Of a stretch of 64,000 nt of DNA, positions 26,649 to 36,372 are shown one piece after another. Under the pieces are notes generated by a model. The model worked only from the letters and a program-made list of their open reading frames with translations. It did no database searches and was not told where the DNA came from. Each line of letters starts with the position of its first letter. The first letter of the stretch is position 1. Both the position numbers and the translations under genes were made by a program. The stretch is from contig JBIOHP010000015.1 in the NCBI GenBank assembly GCA_044449065.1, forward strand, positions 20,515-84,514. The letters are read 5' to 3'. This DNA is from JBIOHP01 sp044449065 (lineage in GTDB: Bacteria > Bacteroidota > Ignavibacteria > UBA10030 > SZUA-254).

Positions 26649-27620
26649 ATGTCAAAATTTAAAGGCGGTTTAGGTAAAGGTCTCTCGGCGTTGATACCAA
26701 CGGTCAACAAACCGGCAATCCAACCGAACGCGAGGGATCAGCGGGATCAAGAAAAAGAGGCAGGATTTGCAGCAGATCATCAACCGGGTATAACCGTTGA
26801 AAAAAACCAGACTGGTTTAACCGGCTCGATCAGCGATCTCGAATTATTCCGCATAAAACCCAATCCGTTTCAACCCCGCGCCGATTTCGATCAGGAAGCG
26901 CTCGATGAGTTGAAGGATTCGATCAGGGAGCAGGGAATTATTCAGCCGATCACCGTCCGGAGAGTTCGCGACGGGATGTATGAACTGATTTCCGGCGAAC
27001 GGCGTGTCCGGGCGTCGACTGAAATCGGACTCAAAAGCATTCCTGCCTACATCATTGAAGTTAAATCCGATCAGGAGATGCTTGAATTGGCACTCGTCGA
27101 GAATTTACAGCGCGAGCACCTTAATCCCATCGAGATCGCAATCTCATATCAACGATTGACGAATGATATCGGATTAAACGCGGAGGATATCGCAAAAAAA
27201 ATAAGTAAAGACCGGACAACAGTAGTAAATTTTCTCCGGTTGCTGAAACTCCCTCAAAAAATACAACACTCGCTCCGGAAGGGAGAAATCACTACCGGAC
27301 ACGCGCGCGCGTTGCTGGGAATTACCGATGAAACGGTGCAGATCCAAATATTTGAGCGGGTCATCAAAAAAGATTTAAGCGTGCGGCAGGTTGAAAAATT
27401 AGCGCGCGATTACGGCAAAATCGTCACCCATAAACCGTTTCATATCGGCCCGCGAACCGAGAACGCCGCAGCAAGCATCGAGGAAAAAATCCGCCAGATC
27501 ATGGCGACAAAAGTGAAAATCAATCTCCGCGAAGGCGGGAAAGGCGAAATCATTATCGAGTTTTATTCCAACGACGACCTCGGCAGGTTGTTCGATCTCC
27601 TTTCAACAATCCAACAATAG
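26649..27620 (+). CDS. parB: Chromosome partitioning protein ParB/Spo0J
   Basis: A 323-residue CTP-dependent clamp that loads at parS sites and recruits SMC. The start MSKFKGGLGKGLSALIPT is typical of the family. The N-terminal domain has IKPNPFQPRADFD, IIQPITVRR, YELISGERRVRAS and ENLQREHLNPIE. The HTH is EDIAKKISKDRTTVVNFLRL with TTGHARALLGI, and the C-terminus has the dimerisation part. Its effector smc is also in this window, at 1.9-5.4 kb. I found no convincing 16-base parS site. Confidence 0.95.
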   Translation: MSKFKGGLGKGLSALIPTVNKPAIQPNARDQRDQEKEAGFAADHQPGITVEKNQTGLTGSISDLELFRIKPNPFQPRADFDQEALDELKDSIREQGIIQPITVRRVRDGMYELISGERRVRASTEIGLKSIPAYIIEVKSDQEMLELALVENLQREHLNPIEIAISYQRLTNDIGLNAEDIAKKISKDRTTVVNFLRLLKLPQKIQHSLRKGEITTGHARALLGITDETVQIQIFERVIKKDLSVRQVEKLARDYGKIVTHKPFHIGPRTENAAASIEEKIRQIMATKVKINLREGGKGEIIIEFYSNDDLGRLFDLLSTIQQ

Positions 27621-27629
27621 AAATTAATT

Positions 27630-28013
27630 ATGAATAAGAAAATTATCTATACACCTCAGGCGCCGAAACCTATCGGTCCCTATAGCCAGGGGATCGTTGC
27701 CTCCGGCGCCATGCTCTATACGGCAGGACAGATTCCTATCGATCCGACTTCCAATCAACTTGTTGAGGGAGATATTAAAGCGCAGACCCGGCAGGTGATG
27801 AAAAATATCGAAGCCATCCTGAAACAAGCGGGGTCGTCGTTCAGCGCGGTGATAAAAACCACGGTGTTTATAAAGGATATGAATGAATTTCCCGCGATGA
27901 ACGAAATCTACGGAGAATATTTCAAGGAGAATCCCCCGGCGCGATCCACTGTTGAAGTCGCTCGTTTGCCTAAGGACGTTCGGATCGAAATCGAAATTAT
28001 TGCTTCACTCTAA
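27630..28013 (+). CDS. ridA: RidA-family enamine/imine deaminase
   Basis: A 127-residue protein that hydrolyses reactive 2-aminoacrylate-type intermediates to 2-ketoacids. Family motifs: APKPIGPYSQGIVASG, YTAGQIPIDP, VIKTTVFIKDMNEF, and the active-site region PPARSTVEVARLP with the conserved Arg, followed by VRIEIEIIA with the conserved Glu. It begins 9 bases after parB. Confidence 0.95.
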   Translation: MNKKIIYTPQAPKPIGPYSQGIVASGAMLYTAGQIPIDPTSNQLVEGDIKAQTRQVMKNIEAILKQAGSSFSAVIKTTVFIKDMNEFPAMNEIYGEYFKENPPARSTVEVARLPKDVRIEIEIIASL

Positions 28014-28030
28014 CATACCCAGGGATTTTT

Positions 28031-28639
28031 TTGCGAATAATTTTTTGTTCGTTTTTGCGGCGGTTTTTACTTCTCGTTCTTCTCTTTTGTTCCACGCATT
28101 ACAATTCATTATCACAGTTCGCAACAGACACCACCGGCTCAAAATCTGACAGTGCAAAATCAATACTTGTTGACAGCACAAAAGCAACGATTAAAGCATC
28201 AAATAAGAATATAAAATCAGATGTCATAATTAAGAAGGGATTCCAACCTACCAAAACTCCGATGGTAGCCCTGGGCCTTTCCACGCTACTTCCCGGCGCG
28301 GGTCAAATTTATGATGAAAGTTATTGGAAAGTGCCAATACTCTGGGGGTTGGGCGGGTACTGGGTGTATGAGTACATTCAGAATAACAACAACTATAAAA
28401 GTTATCGCGATCAGTATCTGCAAAGTCTGATCGATATCCCCGGCTATGGTGACGCCCGGCTCCAGCGGTTGCGCGATTTTTACCGCGGTGAACGCGATAA
28501 ATTTGGTTGGTATATAGGAGTCCTTTACCTCGCCAACATCATCGATGCCTACATCAGCGCGCATCTGTATGATTTCGATGTGACACCTGACTTGGGAGAG
28601 CAAGGGCAGGTGGGCATGAAGTTGAAGTTGAAATTGTAG
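28031..28639 (+). CDS. DUF5683-type membrane-associated protein
   Basis: A 202-residue protein with an N-terminal signal or anchor segment (FLRRFLLLVLLFC). The conserved part PMVALGLSTLLPGAGQIYD, WKVPILWGLGGYWVYEY, YRDQYL and DKFGWYIGVLYLANIIDAY matches the DUF5683 group, found in Bacteroidota near parA/parB; function unknown. The start must be the TTG at 28031, preceded by AGGGA at 6 bases, since no ATG precedes the conserved part. It is the last gene of the parA operon. Confidence 0.8.
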   Translation: MRIIFCSFLRRFLLLVLLFCSTHYNSLSQFATDTTGSKSDSAKSILVDSTKATIKASNKNIKSDVIIKKGFQPTKTPMVALGLSTLLPGAGQIYDESYWKVPILWGLGGYWVYEYIQNNNNYKSYRDQYLQSLIDIPGYGDARLQRLRDFYRGERDKFGWYIGVLYLANIIDAYISAHLYDFDVTPDLGEQGQVGMKLKLKL

Positions 28640-28676
28640 GGAAACGTTGATAACCTTCATCGAAGAAAATGCCAAC

Positions 28677-28741
28677 TGATGCCGAAGGCATCAAACGTTT
28701 AAAGAAATAAATACAATTTAAATCCACAACACCGGAGGTGT
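28677..28741. repeat. Paired short hairpins of the dispersed GAAG/GGAG-loop type
   Basis: TGATGCCGAAGGCATCA at 28677-28693 and ACACCGGAGGTGT at 28729-28741 are perfect hairpins 35 bases apart. They lie between the convergent DUF5683 and K+-channel genes. The arrangement, with AACGTTTAAAGAAATAA between the hairpins, resembles a repeat I know from genomes of this group. Confidence 0.65.
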
Positions 28742-28760
28742 CGAACAAGAAAAACACCTG

Positions 28761-29705
28761 TTATCCCACTTTTATAATATCATGAATTTTCTTCATGTCA
28801 ATGCTGAGTTTGCCGGTACCGGATTCCACAAACACATCGCCAAACTTCGCTCCCCAGACCACTTCCGATGATTTATAGGACGACCGGGTGTGTACGGATT
28901 GTGAAAATGTTTCGTCCGTGCCTGTAATTAAAATAAGAATCTCTGCGTCGGATTTTTTGAAATCCTGTTCGGTTATTCTAAACAACGGACTGGCTTGAGT
29001 TATCGGGTGGACGATCACCCAGTGCAAAGGCATAAAGACAACTTTATTTCGCTCCAGATCAAGAGGATAAAATTTTCTGACCTGTTGCCCGTTAAGTGTT
29101 TCAATCCTGCTGAGTGTCACCGTCGCAGTTACTTCGATCAATTCATTGCTTCGCTCGTTTACGATCCTGAATTCAAACGCAGTGACCTCGTTGTATGGCG
29201 CGATGACGGCATTGTTGCTGAAGATGATCTTTGCATTTGGGCGCGAGAAACGCGCGAACAATAAACCGGTTGCAAGAGCAAACCCCAGCAACCCAACGAG
29301 CGCCTCCAGGGTAACAAGAACATTCACAGAAAAACTATTGGGACTGATTCTGCCGTACCCTATGGTTGCCAGCGTCTGGACACTAAAGAAAAACGCTTCG
29401 AAAAATCTCTGCGTGATGGTAATTCCTTCAGCGCCGCGAAAACCCTCCGTTCCGCAGAGAAGATAAGCTGAAGCGAAAACGGTGTTGGCAATGAAATACG
29501 CAAGCGAGACGAGGAGATAGAACTTTGTCCATGACATAGTCAATAGTGCGTGGTACATATTGAGCGTGCGGAAGAACGGCAATCCCCCGCGCCGGACATT
29601 GAAACTTCCGTCCCGGTTCAGAAATCGTTCATGGCTCCCTTGTGAAACCCGCGAGCCGAGACCAAGATCTTTATTTACATCGTCGCGATTTGGAATAGTT
29701 TCCAT
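28761..29705 (-). CDS. Inward-rectifier K+ channel (KirBac family)
   Basis: A 314-residue channel starting at the ATG at 29705; a GTG 7 codons upstream overlaps the terminator hairpin. Two membrane helices (FYLLVSLAYFIANTVFASAY and VLVTLEALVGLLGFALATGL) flank the pore loop. The pore has the selectivity filter TIGYG (114-118), preceded by FFFSVQTLA. The C-terminal half is the cytoplasmic IRK domain, rich in strands (FEFRIVNERSNELIEV, FMPLHWVIVHPI). In the cell it would pass K+ inward, gated by ligands or lipids. Confidence 0.92.
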   Translation of the reverse strand: METIPNRDDVNKDLGLGSRVSQGSHERFLNRDGSFNVRRGGLPFFRTLNMYHALLTMSWTKFYLLVSLAYFIANTVFASAYLLCGTEGFRGAEGITITQRFFEAFFFSVQTLATIGYGRISPNSFSVNVLVTLEALVGLLGFALATGLLFARFSRPNAKIIFSNNAVIAPYNEVTAFEFRIVNERSNELIEVTATVTLSRIETLNGQQVRKFYPLDLERNKVVFMPLHWVIVHPITQASPLFRITEQDFKKSDAEILILITGTDETFSQSVHTRSSYKSSEVVWGAKFGDVFVESGTGKLSIDMKKIHDIIKVG

Positions 29706-29717
29706 CTGCTGAAAATT

Positions 29718-29762
29718 TAAAACCACCCCTCATAATTCGGTGAACAGCGAGGGGTGGTTAGA
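29718..29762 (-). terminator. Hairpin terminator after the FKBP gene
   Basis: On the minus strand the arms AACCACCCCTC and GAGGGGTGGTT with a 17-base loop are followed by TTAAATTTT. It lies 37 bases after the FKBP stop. The arms are the same words as the outer arms of the composite repeats at 16.6 and 40.8 kb, so it may be a repeat that now works as a terminator. Confidence 0.55.
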
Positions 29763-29798
29763 GTTTTGCAAAACCGGAATTTATAAAAAAGGATGCGC

Positions 29799-30485
29799 CT
29801 ATTTGACGCTTAACAACTCAACTTCAAATATCAGCGTTGCATACGGCGGAATTGGACCACCGGGCGTACCGCGTTCTCCGTAGGCAAGATCGGGAGGTAT
29901 GTATACTTCCCACTTTGATCCGACCGGCATTAGTTGTAAAACCTCAGTCCAGCCGGGGATGACGCCGTTCACGGGAAACGTTGCGGGTTGTCCGCGTTTT
30001 ATGGAACTGTCGAACTCGGTGCCGTCGACTAATTTACCGGTGTAGTTAACGGTCACCGTATTGTCTTTAGTCGGTTTCTTGCCGGTTCCGGCTTTAATAA
30101 TTTTGAACTGGAGTCCATCGGGAAGTGTGACAACATCTGGTTTCTTTTTATTATCAGTTAAAAATTTATCGCCGGTTGATTTGGCTTCGGTTTCTTTTTT
30201 CGCGCTCATCTCATGCTGAAACGTCGTAATAATATTCAGGCACTGGTCTTTCGACATAACCAGCTTACCCCCGGAATATGAATCTTTCAGACCCTGGGCA
30301 AGTACTGCGGGATCGGCGTCGACCGATTGTTCCTTTAGGTTCGTTCCAAGATTCACGCCGATGGAATAGCTGATAGAATCTTTTTTTGTCGAGAGTTTCA
30401 CCGCTGAGTCGCCGGTTCCGCCCGTTTTGAGATTGTTGCACCCTACGATCGCAACCAGCAGGAGAGCAGCGAGTAATTGTTTCAT
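29799..30485 (-). CDS. FKBP-type peptidyl-prolyl isomerase, lipoprotein
   Basis: A 228-residue FkpA/Mip-like folding factor. The signal MKQLLAALLLVAIVGC has a lipobox with Cys16, so it is membrane-anchored and faces the periplasm. Residues 35-110 form the helical dimerisation part (SYSIGVNLGTNLKEQ). The C-terminal FKBP domain has VTVNYTGKLVDGTEFDSS, PVNGVIPGWTEVLQLMPVG, KWEVYIPPDLAYGERG and PPYATLIFEVELL. The ATG is preceded by AAAGGA. Confidence 0.95.
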   Translation of the reverse strand: MKQLLAALLLVAIVGCNNLKTGGTGDSAVKLSTKKDSISYSIGVNLGTNLKEQSVDADPAVLAQGLKDSYSGGKLVMSKDQCLNIITTFQHEMSAKKETEAKSTGDKFLTDNKKKPDVVTLPDGLQFKIIKAGTGKKPTKDNTVTVNYTGKLVDGTEFDSSIKRGQPATFPVNGVIPGWTEVLQLMPVGSKWEVYIPPDLAYGERGTPGGPIPPYATLIFEVELLSVK

Positions 30486-30735
30486 GTATTGATTCCTTTC
30501 GTCTTTGAAATGTATTGTGTTGTTATGTTGATAAATTTCGTTTGTACATTGAATAAAGGGATATATTTATGTAACTTTTAATATAAGATATTCTTGTGAA
30601 AGAAGATATTGGGCTTGAATCTTCGCTTGAATCGTCGCTTCAATTAGATTTGTTACTCATACAAATATTCCCTATAATCAATCCATTCAATAACCTAACA
30701 ACAAATCATCATCCACACAACTTGGAGATTATTAT

Positions 30736-32034
30736 ATGATAAAGTACATAAGTTTTCTAATCGGAATCTTGGCGCTGGCTGGATTCATCCTTTCAGGATG
30801 CAGTACGTCTAATAACCCGGCTGCGGCGACAACGACGCCGACGGATCCATCAAAGGCGAAACAGCAGGTTAATCAGGCGAATAAGCTTCTCATCCCGACG
30901 CTGTCATCTCTTGTATCGTCCCAGGGCCAGGACACAGCTACAAGTAATATCTCAACGGCTCAATCATTATATGGTCAAGCGCTCGCTAATGATCCGACCA
31001 ATCCGGACGCCCATTTTGGATATGCTACTACAGAAGTTCTTAACGCATTAGTCGATCCCGACATCCGGGCATTGGGGAACGACGTATCGCGTCTTCTCCA
31101 GCCGTTACGATTCACATTCTCTAGATTTCCATCAACTTCGGGACTTCTTTCAAATGTTATACCACAGTCTATGATTGGCGGCGGGCCAGGTTCCTTTCCT
31201 GTTTCACCAATGACATTTTATCCGAACAGGCAAACAAATGCATCTCATCCCTTTAGTTATTACCAGGGGATCATTGAGGCGAAATTATTGCCTTCTCTTG
31301 CCGATGCAATTGCAAAGTTGCAAACAATCAGTCAAAATAGTTCCTTTGCCATGTACATCAGACCGGATTCCAGCAGCGACGTCCAGGATTCAATTCGCAT
31401 CGATTTAACCGAGGTCTATCTTCTCCTGGCATGTTTAAATTTTCTCGATGCGAATGCCTCGTTCGTGACAGCTTATAATGTCGATTACAATTCCTTAGAT
31501 TCTGCCTCCGTCTACCAGGCATGGCAGGTGAGTTCTCCGTTTCTTACATTTCGCACGAACGGAAGTCAAAGAATGAAGGATACTAAAACCGGAATTCTCA
31601 CAATGGCGCAAAACATTAAGGATGGTATTGGGTACTTTACCACACAATCGCCCCATCCCGGCGTCGATCTGATTACATACAATCCCAACGATTACCAAAG
31701 CTTGATAAATGTATCGCACGCAATGGATTCCATAAGGGTAGCTCTCAGCGGTCCCCATAAATTAAATGGATCATCAGGGTCGATAAACATTGATCTGTCG
31801 CAATTTTTTGATAATGCCATTAGCAATTATAAAACAAAGATCCCCGCATACACGATCAGCGTCAAATGGGATAATCATGGCAACTATCAACCCGTATTAT
31901 CATGGGTGGCAACATCGTTCGATGCGTGGTTTATCCCGGATCCGACGATGAATGGATTATTCCCCGGCATGACTGACAGTGGTTTTAAAACTTTCTTTAA
32001 TATTACCGCCCTGGATTGGAAACAACATCCTTAA
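30736..32034 (+). CDS. Lipoprotein of unknown function
   Basis: A 432-residue lipoprotein; the signal MIKYISFLIGILALAGFI is followed by the lipobox LSGC. A region at about 65-100 (SLYGQALANDPTNPDAHFGY) looks like a single TPR unit. The rest is not recognised and is rich in Ser, Asn and Asp, as is usual for exported proteins. It is followed after about 40 bases by an outer-membrane-type protein gene, so the two may work together at the outer membrane. Confidence 0.75.
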   Translation: MIKYISFLIGILALAGFILSGCSTSNNPAAATTTPTDPSKAKQQVNQANKLLIPTLSSLVSSQGQDTATSNISTAQSLYGQALANDPTNPDAHFGYATTEVLNALVDPDIRALGNDVSRLLQPLRFTFSRFPSTSGLLSNVIPQSMIGGGPGSFPVSPMTFYPNRQTNASHPFSYYQGIIEAKLLPSLADAIAKLQTISQNSSFAMYIRPDSSSDVQDSIRIDLTEVYLLLACLNFLDANASFVTAYNVDYNSLDSASVYQAWQVSSPFLTFRTNGSQRMKDTKTGILTMAQNIKDGIGYFTTQSPHPGVDLITYNPNDYQSLINVSHAMDSIRVALSGPHKLNGSSGSINIDLSQFFDNAISNYKTKIPAYTISVKWDNHGNYQPVLSWVATSFDAWFIPDPTMNGLFPGMTDSGFKTFFNITALDWKQHP

Positions 32035-32076
32035 TCATTAAAACTAATAGATATCAAAATATAGAGATTTTAATTG

Positions 32077-33594
32077 ATGGTAGGATCTCATAGAATATTG
32101 GTTCGATATGTGAAGTGCATAGCAATATTAATCACGTTCACAATAACCACATCGCCCTCTGGTGTTTGCCAAGATGTGCTCGGGTTCTTTATTCCAGGCA
32201 TATCCCAGGATCGTATGATCGGCGGAAATCTATTCACCATTGCTCATGGAGATGAGACGTATCCGGATCTCAGTGAGGGATTGAAAAATCCCTCACTGAG
32301 TTATAATTTTAATTTAGATAACTTATACCGTGAAGAACAATCAAACGGTATTATCAATCAAGCGGGAAAATATTCAAGGAATATCAATCTTTCAATCCCA
32401 TTTCAAGGAAGTCAATTTTCTCCCCATATTCGGCTTTCGTATTATTCATCGAACTTCTTCACGAATGTAAGTCAAGACACCTCCGGAAGTGGAAATTATA
32501 CAAGCCGCAATGATCAAATGATGATTTCGTATGATATGCGCGTGAATCAATTATTCACCGTCGGATCAGAACTCACTGAACTATCAGATGGTGATCATTC
32601 GTTTGTTGCCGGTAATAGTACAATTCTTTTTAATGTCGATCAATCATCTTCCTTGTCGTTTACGATGGGTAATACCGGAACATTAAATCTCATTCAACTT
32701 AATATCACGGGCACCGATGGTATTTTACCCTTGCACATCCAGAAGCGCGGATACATTATTTCCGGTATCTCTCGCCATTCTCATTATAATGTGTATGCAA
32801 AAATTGATCATTCTTCTCTTGGAGCGGTTCCAGGCGTCATGGAAGCTGACAATACACATTTTATACCCCGTGGATCGATAGATGACATCAGTTTTGATAT
32901 CGTCATGAAAACGAACAACAACTTCGACGCCTTACTTGGAGGAAGTTCAAGCGTAACAGATGGAAGCGCTGATTTCCTATCCGGGACTTCGCTCTATGGC
33001 AGCTTTCCGGCATTCAGAATGATTGATCGAGAATATCATGGGGGATTCCAATTGCGGATGAATAATACTAAGTTGGTGACCGGCGATATTCAATGGCGGA
33101 GTCTGACCGGCAACATAGAAGGTCATATTGATTCATGGCCCTTCGTTAGCATTTTTCAATCCTTGATCACTACACGGGAATATTTCAAGTTGAACGGAAG
33201 TTTGGAGTATACCAAACTTCACATGGGAACATATCTACCTCTTTCCGAAAGTTTCACTCTTGGATTCGGTGGTAATTACATGCACGTCATTCCTTCACTC
33301 ACAGTCGAGTCATGGCAGCCGAAGTATATCATTTTTGGTATGCGGGCATATACAGAAAAAAATCTTTCTATTCGATCACTCGATTTGATCATCGTATCGG
33401 GTGGACTCAGGGGAAGATTAGGAAATTTCGAGGGAAGTTATTCATTCACCCAATTTGCTCCCATCCGTATTGATCGCATGAACTCCCAGAAAATAATTGC
33501 TGGCGGTGAAACATCCAGCACCCCATCCTCAGGACAATCACTCAAAACATCAGGTGGACAGTTTCATCAATTCACAATCCTATACGAATTTTAG
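32077..33594 (+). CDS. Predicted outer-membrane beta-barrel protein
   Basis: A 505-residue protein starting at the ATG at 32077 (a TTG lies just before). A signal peptide ends near TTSPSGVCQ. The mature part alternates polar and hydrophobic residues in short strands (FSPHIRLSYYSSNF, GDIQWRSLTGNIEG, FTLGFGGNYMHVIP) and the protein ends in ILYEF. A terminal Phe is the usual barrel-assembly signal. I do not recognise a family. It is paired with the lipoprotein gene upstream. Confidence 0.65.
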   Translation: MVGSHRILVRYVKCIAILITFTITTSPSGVCQDVLGFFIPGISQDRMIGGNLFTIAHGDETYPDLSEGLKNPSLSYNFNLDNLYREEQSNGIINQAGKYSRNINLSIPFQGSQFSPHIRLSYYSSNFFTNVSQDTSGSGNYTSRNDQMMISYDMRVNQLFTVGSELTELSDGDHSFVAGNSTILFNVDQSSSLSFTMGNTGTLNLIQLNITGTDGILPLHIQKRGYIISGISRHSHYNVYAKIDHSSLGAVPGVMEADNTHFIPRGSIDDISFDIVMKTNNNFDALLGGSSSVTDGSADFLSGTSLYGSFPAFRMIDREYHGGFQLRMNNTKLVTGDIQWRSLTGNIEGHIDSWPFVSIFQSLITTREYFKLNGSLEYTKLHMGTYLPLSESFTLGFGGNYMHVIPSLTVESWQPKYIIFGMRAYTEKNLSIRSLDLIIVSGGLRGRLGNFEGSYSFTQFAPIRIDRMNSQKIIAGGETSSTPSSGQSLKTSGGQFHQFTILYEF

Positions 33595-33701
33595 AAAAAC
33601 TCGCTAAAAATTCTCCGGGTGTGATATAGTTGACATCCCCGCGATAATCCGCTATATTAGGTCTCCAGACTCACTGCCAACACCATTAAAGATGATCGTT
33701 T

Positions 33702-34679
33702 ATGCTTAACTATATCTGGCTTTCGCTCATTGTCATAGGAATCGTTGTTGCAATCGGCACCGATATCAGCGATTTATCTTCGAATAAATATCACAATGGC
33801 GAGCAAATCAATACGGTGCTGACCCTCGAATCTCCACCCGTCGGAGGACTGCAAACCACGCAACATTACAAGTGCTCTATAGTTGTCCACGCAACGGAAT
33901 TTGGAGCTCGGAATGGCAGCGTAAATCAAAACGATATTAAACAACAAGCCGAATTGATCCCGGGTGGAAGCAACTCCGGTACTGTGCATATTTTTCCCGA
34001 CGATCAAACTCCGGATTTATGGAAAGAAATCTTCAAGAACCAGAAAAACGAATCCTTCCTTTTAGGGAATGTTCGATGGGAATCGTTAAACGGGTCTACC
34101 ATGACCAGTAAGATTTCATTTGACCCGGTGCTGTTCGTGAAAATGAATGCGGTGACAAACGACGGCATACTAAAATATGCAAAAACAGCCGTGGAGCTTT
34201 CCATCGGATTGATTGGCATCATGGCTCTCTGGCTGGGCGTGATGAAAATAGCCGAGCAGGCGGGATTGATTGCCAGGTTAGGTAACTTGCTCAAACCCGT
34301 AACTACAAGAATATTCCCGGATGTTCCCGCAGATCATCCAGCGATGGGAGCGATGATCATGAATATCTCCGCCAACATGCTCGGTCTATCCAATGCCGCT
34401 ACACCTTTTGGATTGAAGGCGATGGAAGAGCTGAATAAGTTGAATCCTAAAGCCGGCACAGCAACAGATGCAATGTGCACATTTCTCGTCATCAATACGG
34501 GCAATCTTCAACTTATCCCGGCAACGGTTATAGCAATTCGCGCAGCAGCAGGATCGATGAATCCAAGCGAGATTATTGGACCCGTGATATTAGCAACCTT
34601 CATCACGCTCACGGTTGGAATTACCGTCGCGAAAGGATTGGCAAAATTACCGGTGTTCAAACGTCAGTTGCAGAATTGA
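33702..34679 (+). CDS. spmA: SpmA-like nucleoside-recognition (gate) domain membrane protein
   Basis: A 325-residue membrane protein. The start MLNYIWLSLIVIGIVVAI and the part from residue 155 on (YAKTAVELSIGLIGIM, WLGVMKIAEQAGLI, PAMGAMIMNISANMLGLSNA, ATPFGLKAMEELN) match spore maturation protein A, which is about 200 residues in Bacillus. Between them residues about 25-150 form an extra soluble domain. In non-sporulating bacteria SpmA/SpmB act as an unknown transporter-like pair. It is followed by spmB after 7 bases. Confidence 0.9.
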   Translation: MLNYIWLSLIVIGIVVAIGTDISDLSSNKYHNGEQINTVLTLESPPVGGLQTTQHYKCSIVVHATEFGARNGSVNQNDIKQQAELIPGGSNSGTVHIFPDDQTPDLWKEIFKNQKNESFLLGNVRWESLNGSTMTSKISFDPVLFVKMNAVTNDGILKYAKTAVELSIGLIGIMALWLGVMKIAEQAGLIARLGNLLKPVTTRIFPDVPADHPAMGAMIMNISANMLGLSNAATPFGLKAMEELNKLNPKAGTATDAMCTFLVINTGNLQLIPATVIAIRAAAGSMNPSEIIGPVILATFITLTVGITVAKGLAKLPVFKRQLQN

Positions 34680-34686
34680 GGTGAAC

Positions 34687-35232
34687 ATGGAATACTTAAA
34701 AACAGCAATCAATCTTCTATCCATCATCGCAATCCCTGCTCTCGTTTTATTTGTCGTAATTTATGGAGCGATAAAAAAAGTAAAAATCTATGAAGCGTTT
34801 ATCGATGGCGCGAAGGAAGGTTTTAATGTCGGCGTCCGTATCATCCCCTACCTGGTAGCGATGCTGGTCGCGATCGGTATTTTCCGGGCTGGCGGCGCAA
34901 TGGAAATTCTTGCATCACTATTCGCTCCGATTACAAAGTTGATCGGCATGCCCCCGGAAGCCCTGCCAATGGTTATTATCAGACCACTCTCCGGCAGCGG
35001 CGCTCTCGGTGTTATGTCGGATATCATCAAAACGCATGGTCCCGATTCGCTCATCGGTAGAATGGTCTCTGTTATGATGGGAAGCAGTGAAACCACATTT
35101 TACGTTCTCGCAGTCTATTTCGGTTCGGTCAGTATCACAAGAACCCGTCAAGCATTGCTTGGAGGCATAATAGTTGATATTACTGCCGTGATCACATCAG
35201 TTTGCCTTGTGAACCTTGTTTTCCCTAAATAA
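34687..35232 (+). CDS. spmB: SpmB-like nucleoside-recognition (gate) domain membrane protein
   Basis: A 181-residue membrane protein starting at the ATG at 34687, preceded by GAGGTG. Family motifs: YEAFIDGAKEGFNVGVRIIPYLVAML (read in two parts), FRAGGAMEILA, IGMPPEALPMVIIRPLSGSG, and GSSETTFYVLAVYFGSV. It is coupled to spmA. Confidence 0.93.
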   Translation: MEYLKTAINLLSIIAIPALVLFVVIYGAIKKVKIYEAFIDGAKEGFNVGVRIIPYLVAMLVAIGIFRAGGAMEILASLFAPITKLIGMPPEALPMVIIRPLSGSGALGVMSDIIKTHGPDSLIGRMVSVMMGSSETTFYVLAVYFGSVSITRTRQALLGGIIVDITAVITSVCLVNLVFPK

Positions 35233-35427
35233 TGTTTGATTTTTAGGGATTTCTTGGGTATATTTCAAAATTATAATATCAATTAATATCGCACATACCG
35301 GTAAGATTGTGAAAACAGATCGCATTTGTTTTCCCAATCTTAACTGGTAGCTTAATTAAATTCCATGGGGATCGATCCAGTATCCTCGCTGTTCCAACGT
35401 TAAGAATAAGATACACTTTTAGGTGTT

Positions 35428-36339
35428 ATGAACGTGCTAAATAAACTCATCGTCGCCGCCATTCCAGTTGTTCCCAAACCTATTATTCGTCATTTCGCAA
35501 ATCGATATATTGCCGGAGAAGAAATCACCGACGCCGTACAAACGGTAAAAAAATTAAACGCAGAGGGCTGCTCAGCCACTCTCGATGTTTTGGGCGAAGA
35601 TATCACCGAACGACATGAAGCAACCGCATCCCGGGATAAAATTCTCGAAGTGTTACAAACTATTAATAAAGAAAACCTCGAATCAAATGTTTCTCTCAAA
35701 CCGACACAGTTAGGTTTAAAACTTGATAAGAATTTTTGTTTGGAGAATGCGAAGATGATTCTCCAGATCGCTAAAGATTTAAATAATTTCGTTCGCCTGG
35801 ATATGGAAGATTCATCCTGCACTGACGACATTATCTGGTTGTACCGCGAACTCCGAAAAGATTTTTCAAACACAGGAATTGTTCTTCAAGCGTACTTGCG
35901 GCGGACTTCTGATGACGCGATAAAACTAATGAAAGCCGGGTATGGAAATTTCAGATTCTGCAAAGGGATTTACATCGAACCAGAAGCTATCGCATTTAAA
36001 CAGCCGGACGAAATCAACGCCAACTTTATCAGCGTGCTGAACACGATGTGGGACATGAATGCGTACGTAGGAGTAGCTACCCATGACGATAAACTCGTGG
36101 ATGCCGCGCATGAAATGATCGCCGCCCGAAAACTTCAAAAGAATGAGTTCGAATTTCAGATGCTCCTGGGCGTCAGGCCTGAACTCAGGAAAAAATTAGT
36201 GCGCGAGGGCTTCAAAGTGCGAATCTATGTGCCGTTCGGGAAACACTGGTATCGATATTCTATCCGCAGGTTTAAAGAAAATCCGCAAATGGCAGGTTAT
36301 GTGTTTAAAGCGATATTCTCTGGTTTTAATTCTAATTAA
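35428..36339 (+). CDS. Proline dehydrogenase
   Basis: A 303-residue FAD enzyme that oxidises proline to 1-pyrroline-5-carboxylate and passes electrons to the quinone pool at the membrane. This is the short monofunctional form. Motifs: NVSLKPTQLGL, FVRLDMEDSS, GIVLQAYLRRT, RFCKGIYIEP, VGVATHDDKLV, FEFQMLLGVRPE, and the C-terminal VRIYVPFGKHWYRYSIRR with ENPQ. The product is used by the P5C dehydrogenase encoded at 12-13.5 kb. A peptide transporter follows 33 bases downstream. Confidence 0.93.
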   Translation: MNVLNKLIVAAIPVVPKPIIRHFANRYIAGEEITDAVQTVKKLNAEGCSATLDVLGEDITERHEATASRDKILEVLQTINKENLESNVSLKPTQLGLKLDKNFCLENAKMILQIAKDLNNFVRLDMEDSSCTDDIIWLYRELRKDFSNTGIVLQAYLRRTSDDAIKLMKAGYGNFRFCKGIYIEPEAIAFKQPDEINANFISVLNTMWDMNAYVGVATHDDKLVDAAHEMIAARKLQKNEFEFQMLLGVRPELRKKLVREGFKVRIYVPFGKHWYRYSIRRFKENPQMAGYVFKAIFSGFNSN

Positions 36340-36372
36340 TATTTCTTCCTACTAACCAACAAGGAGATAACA

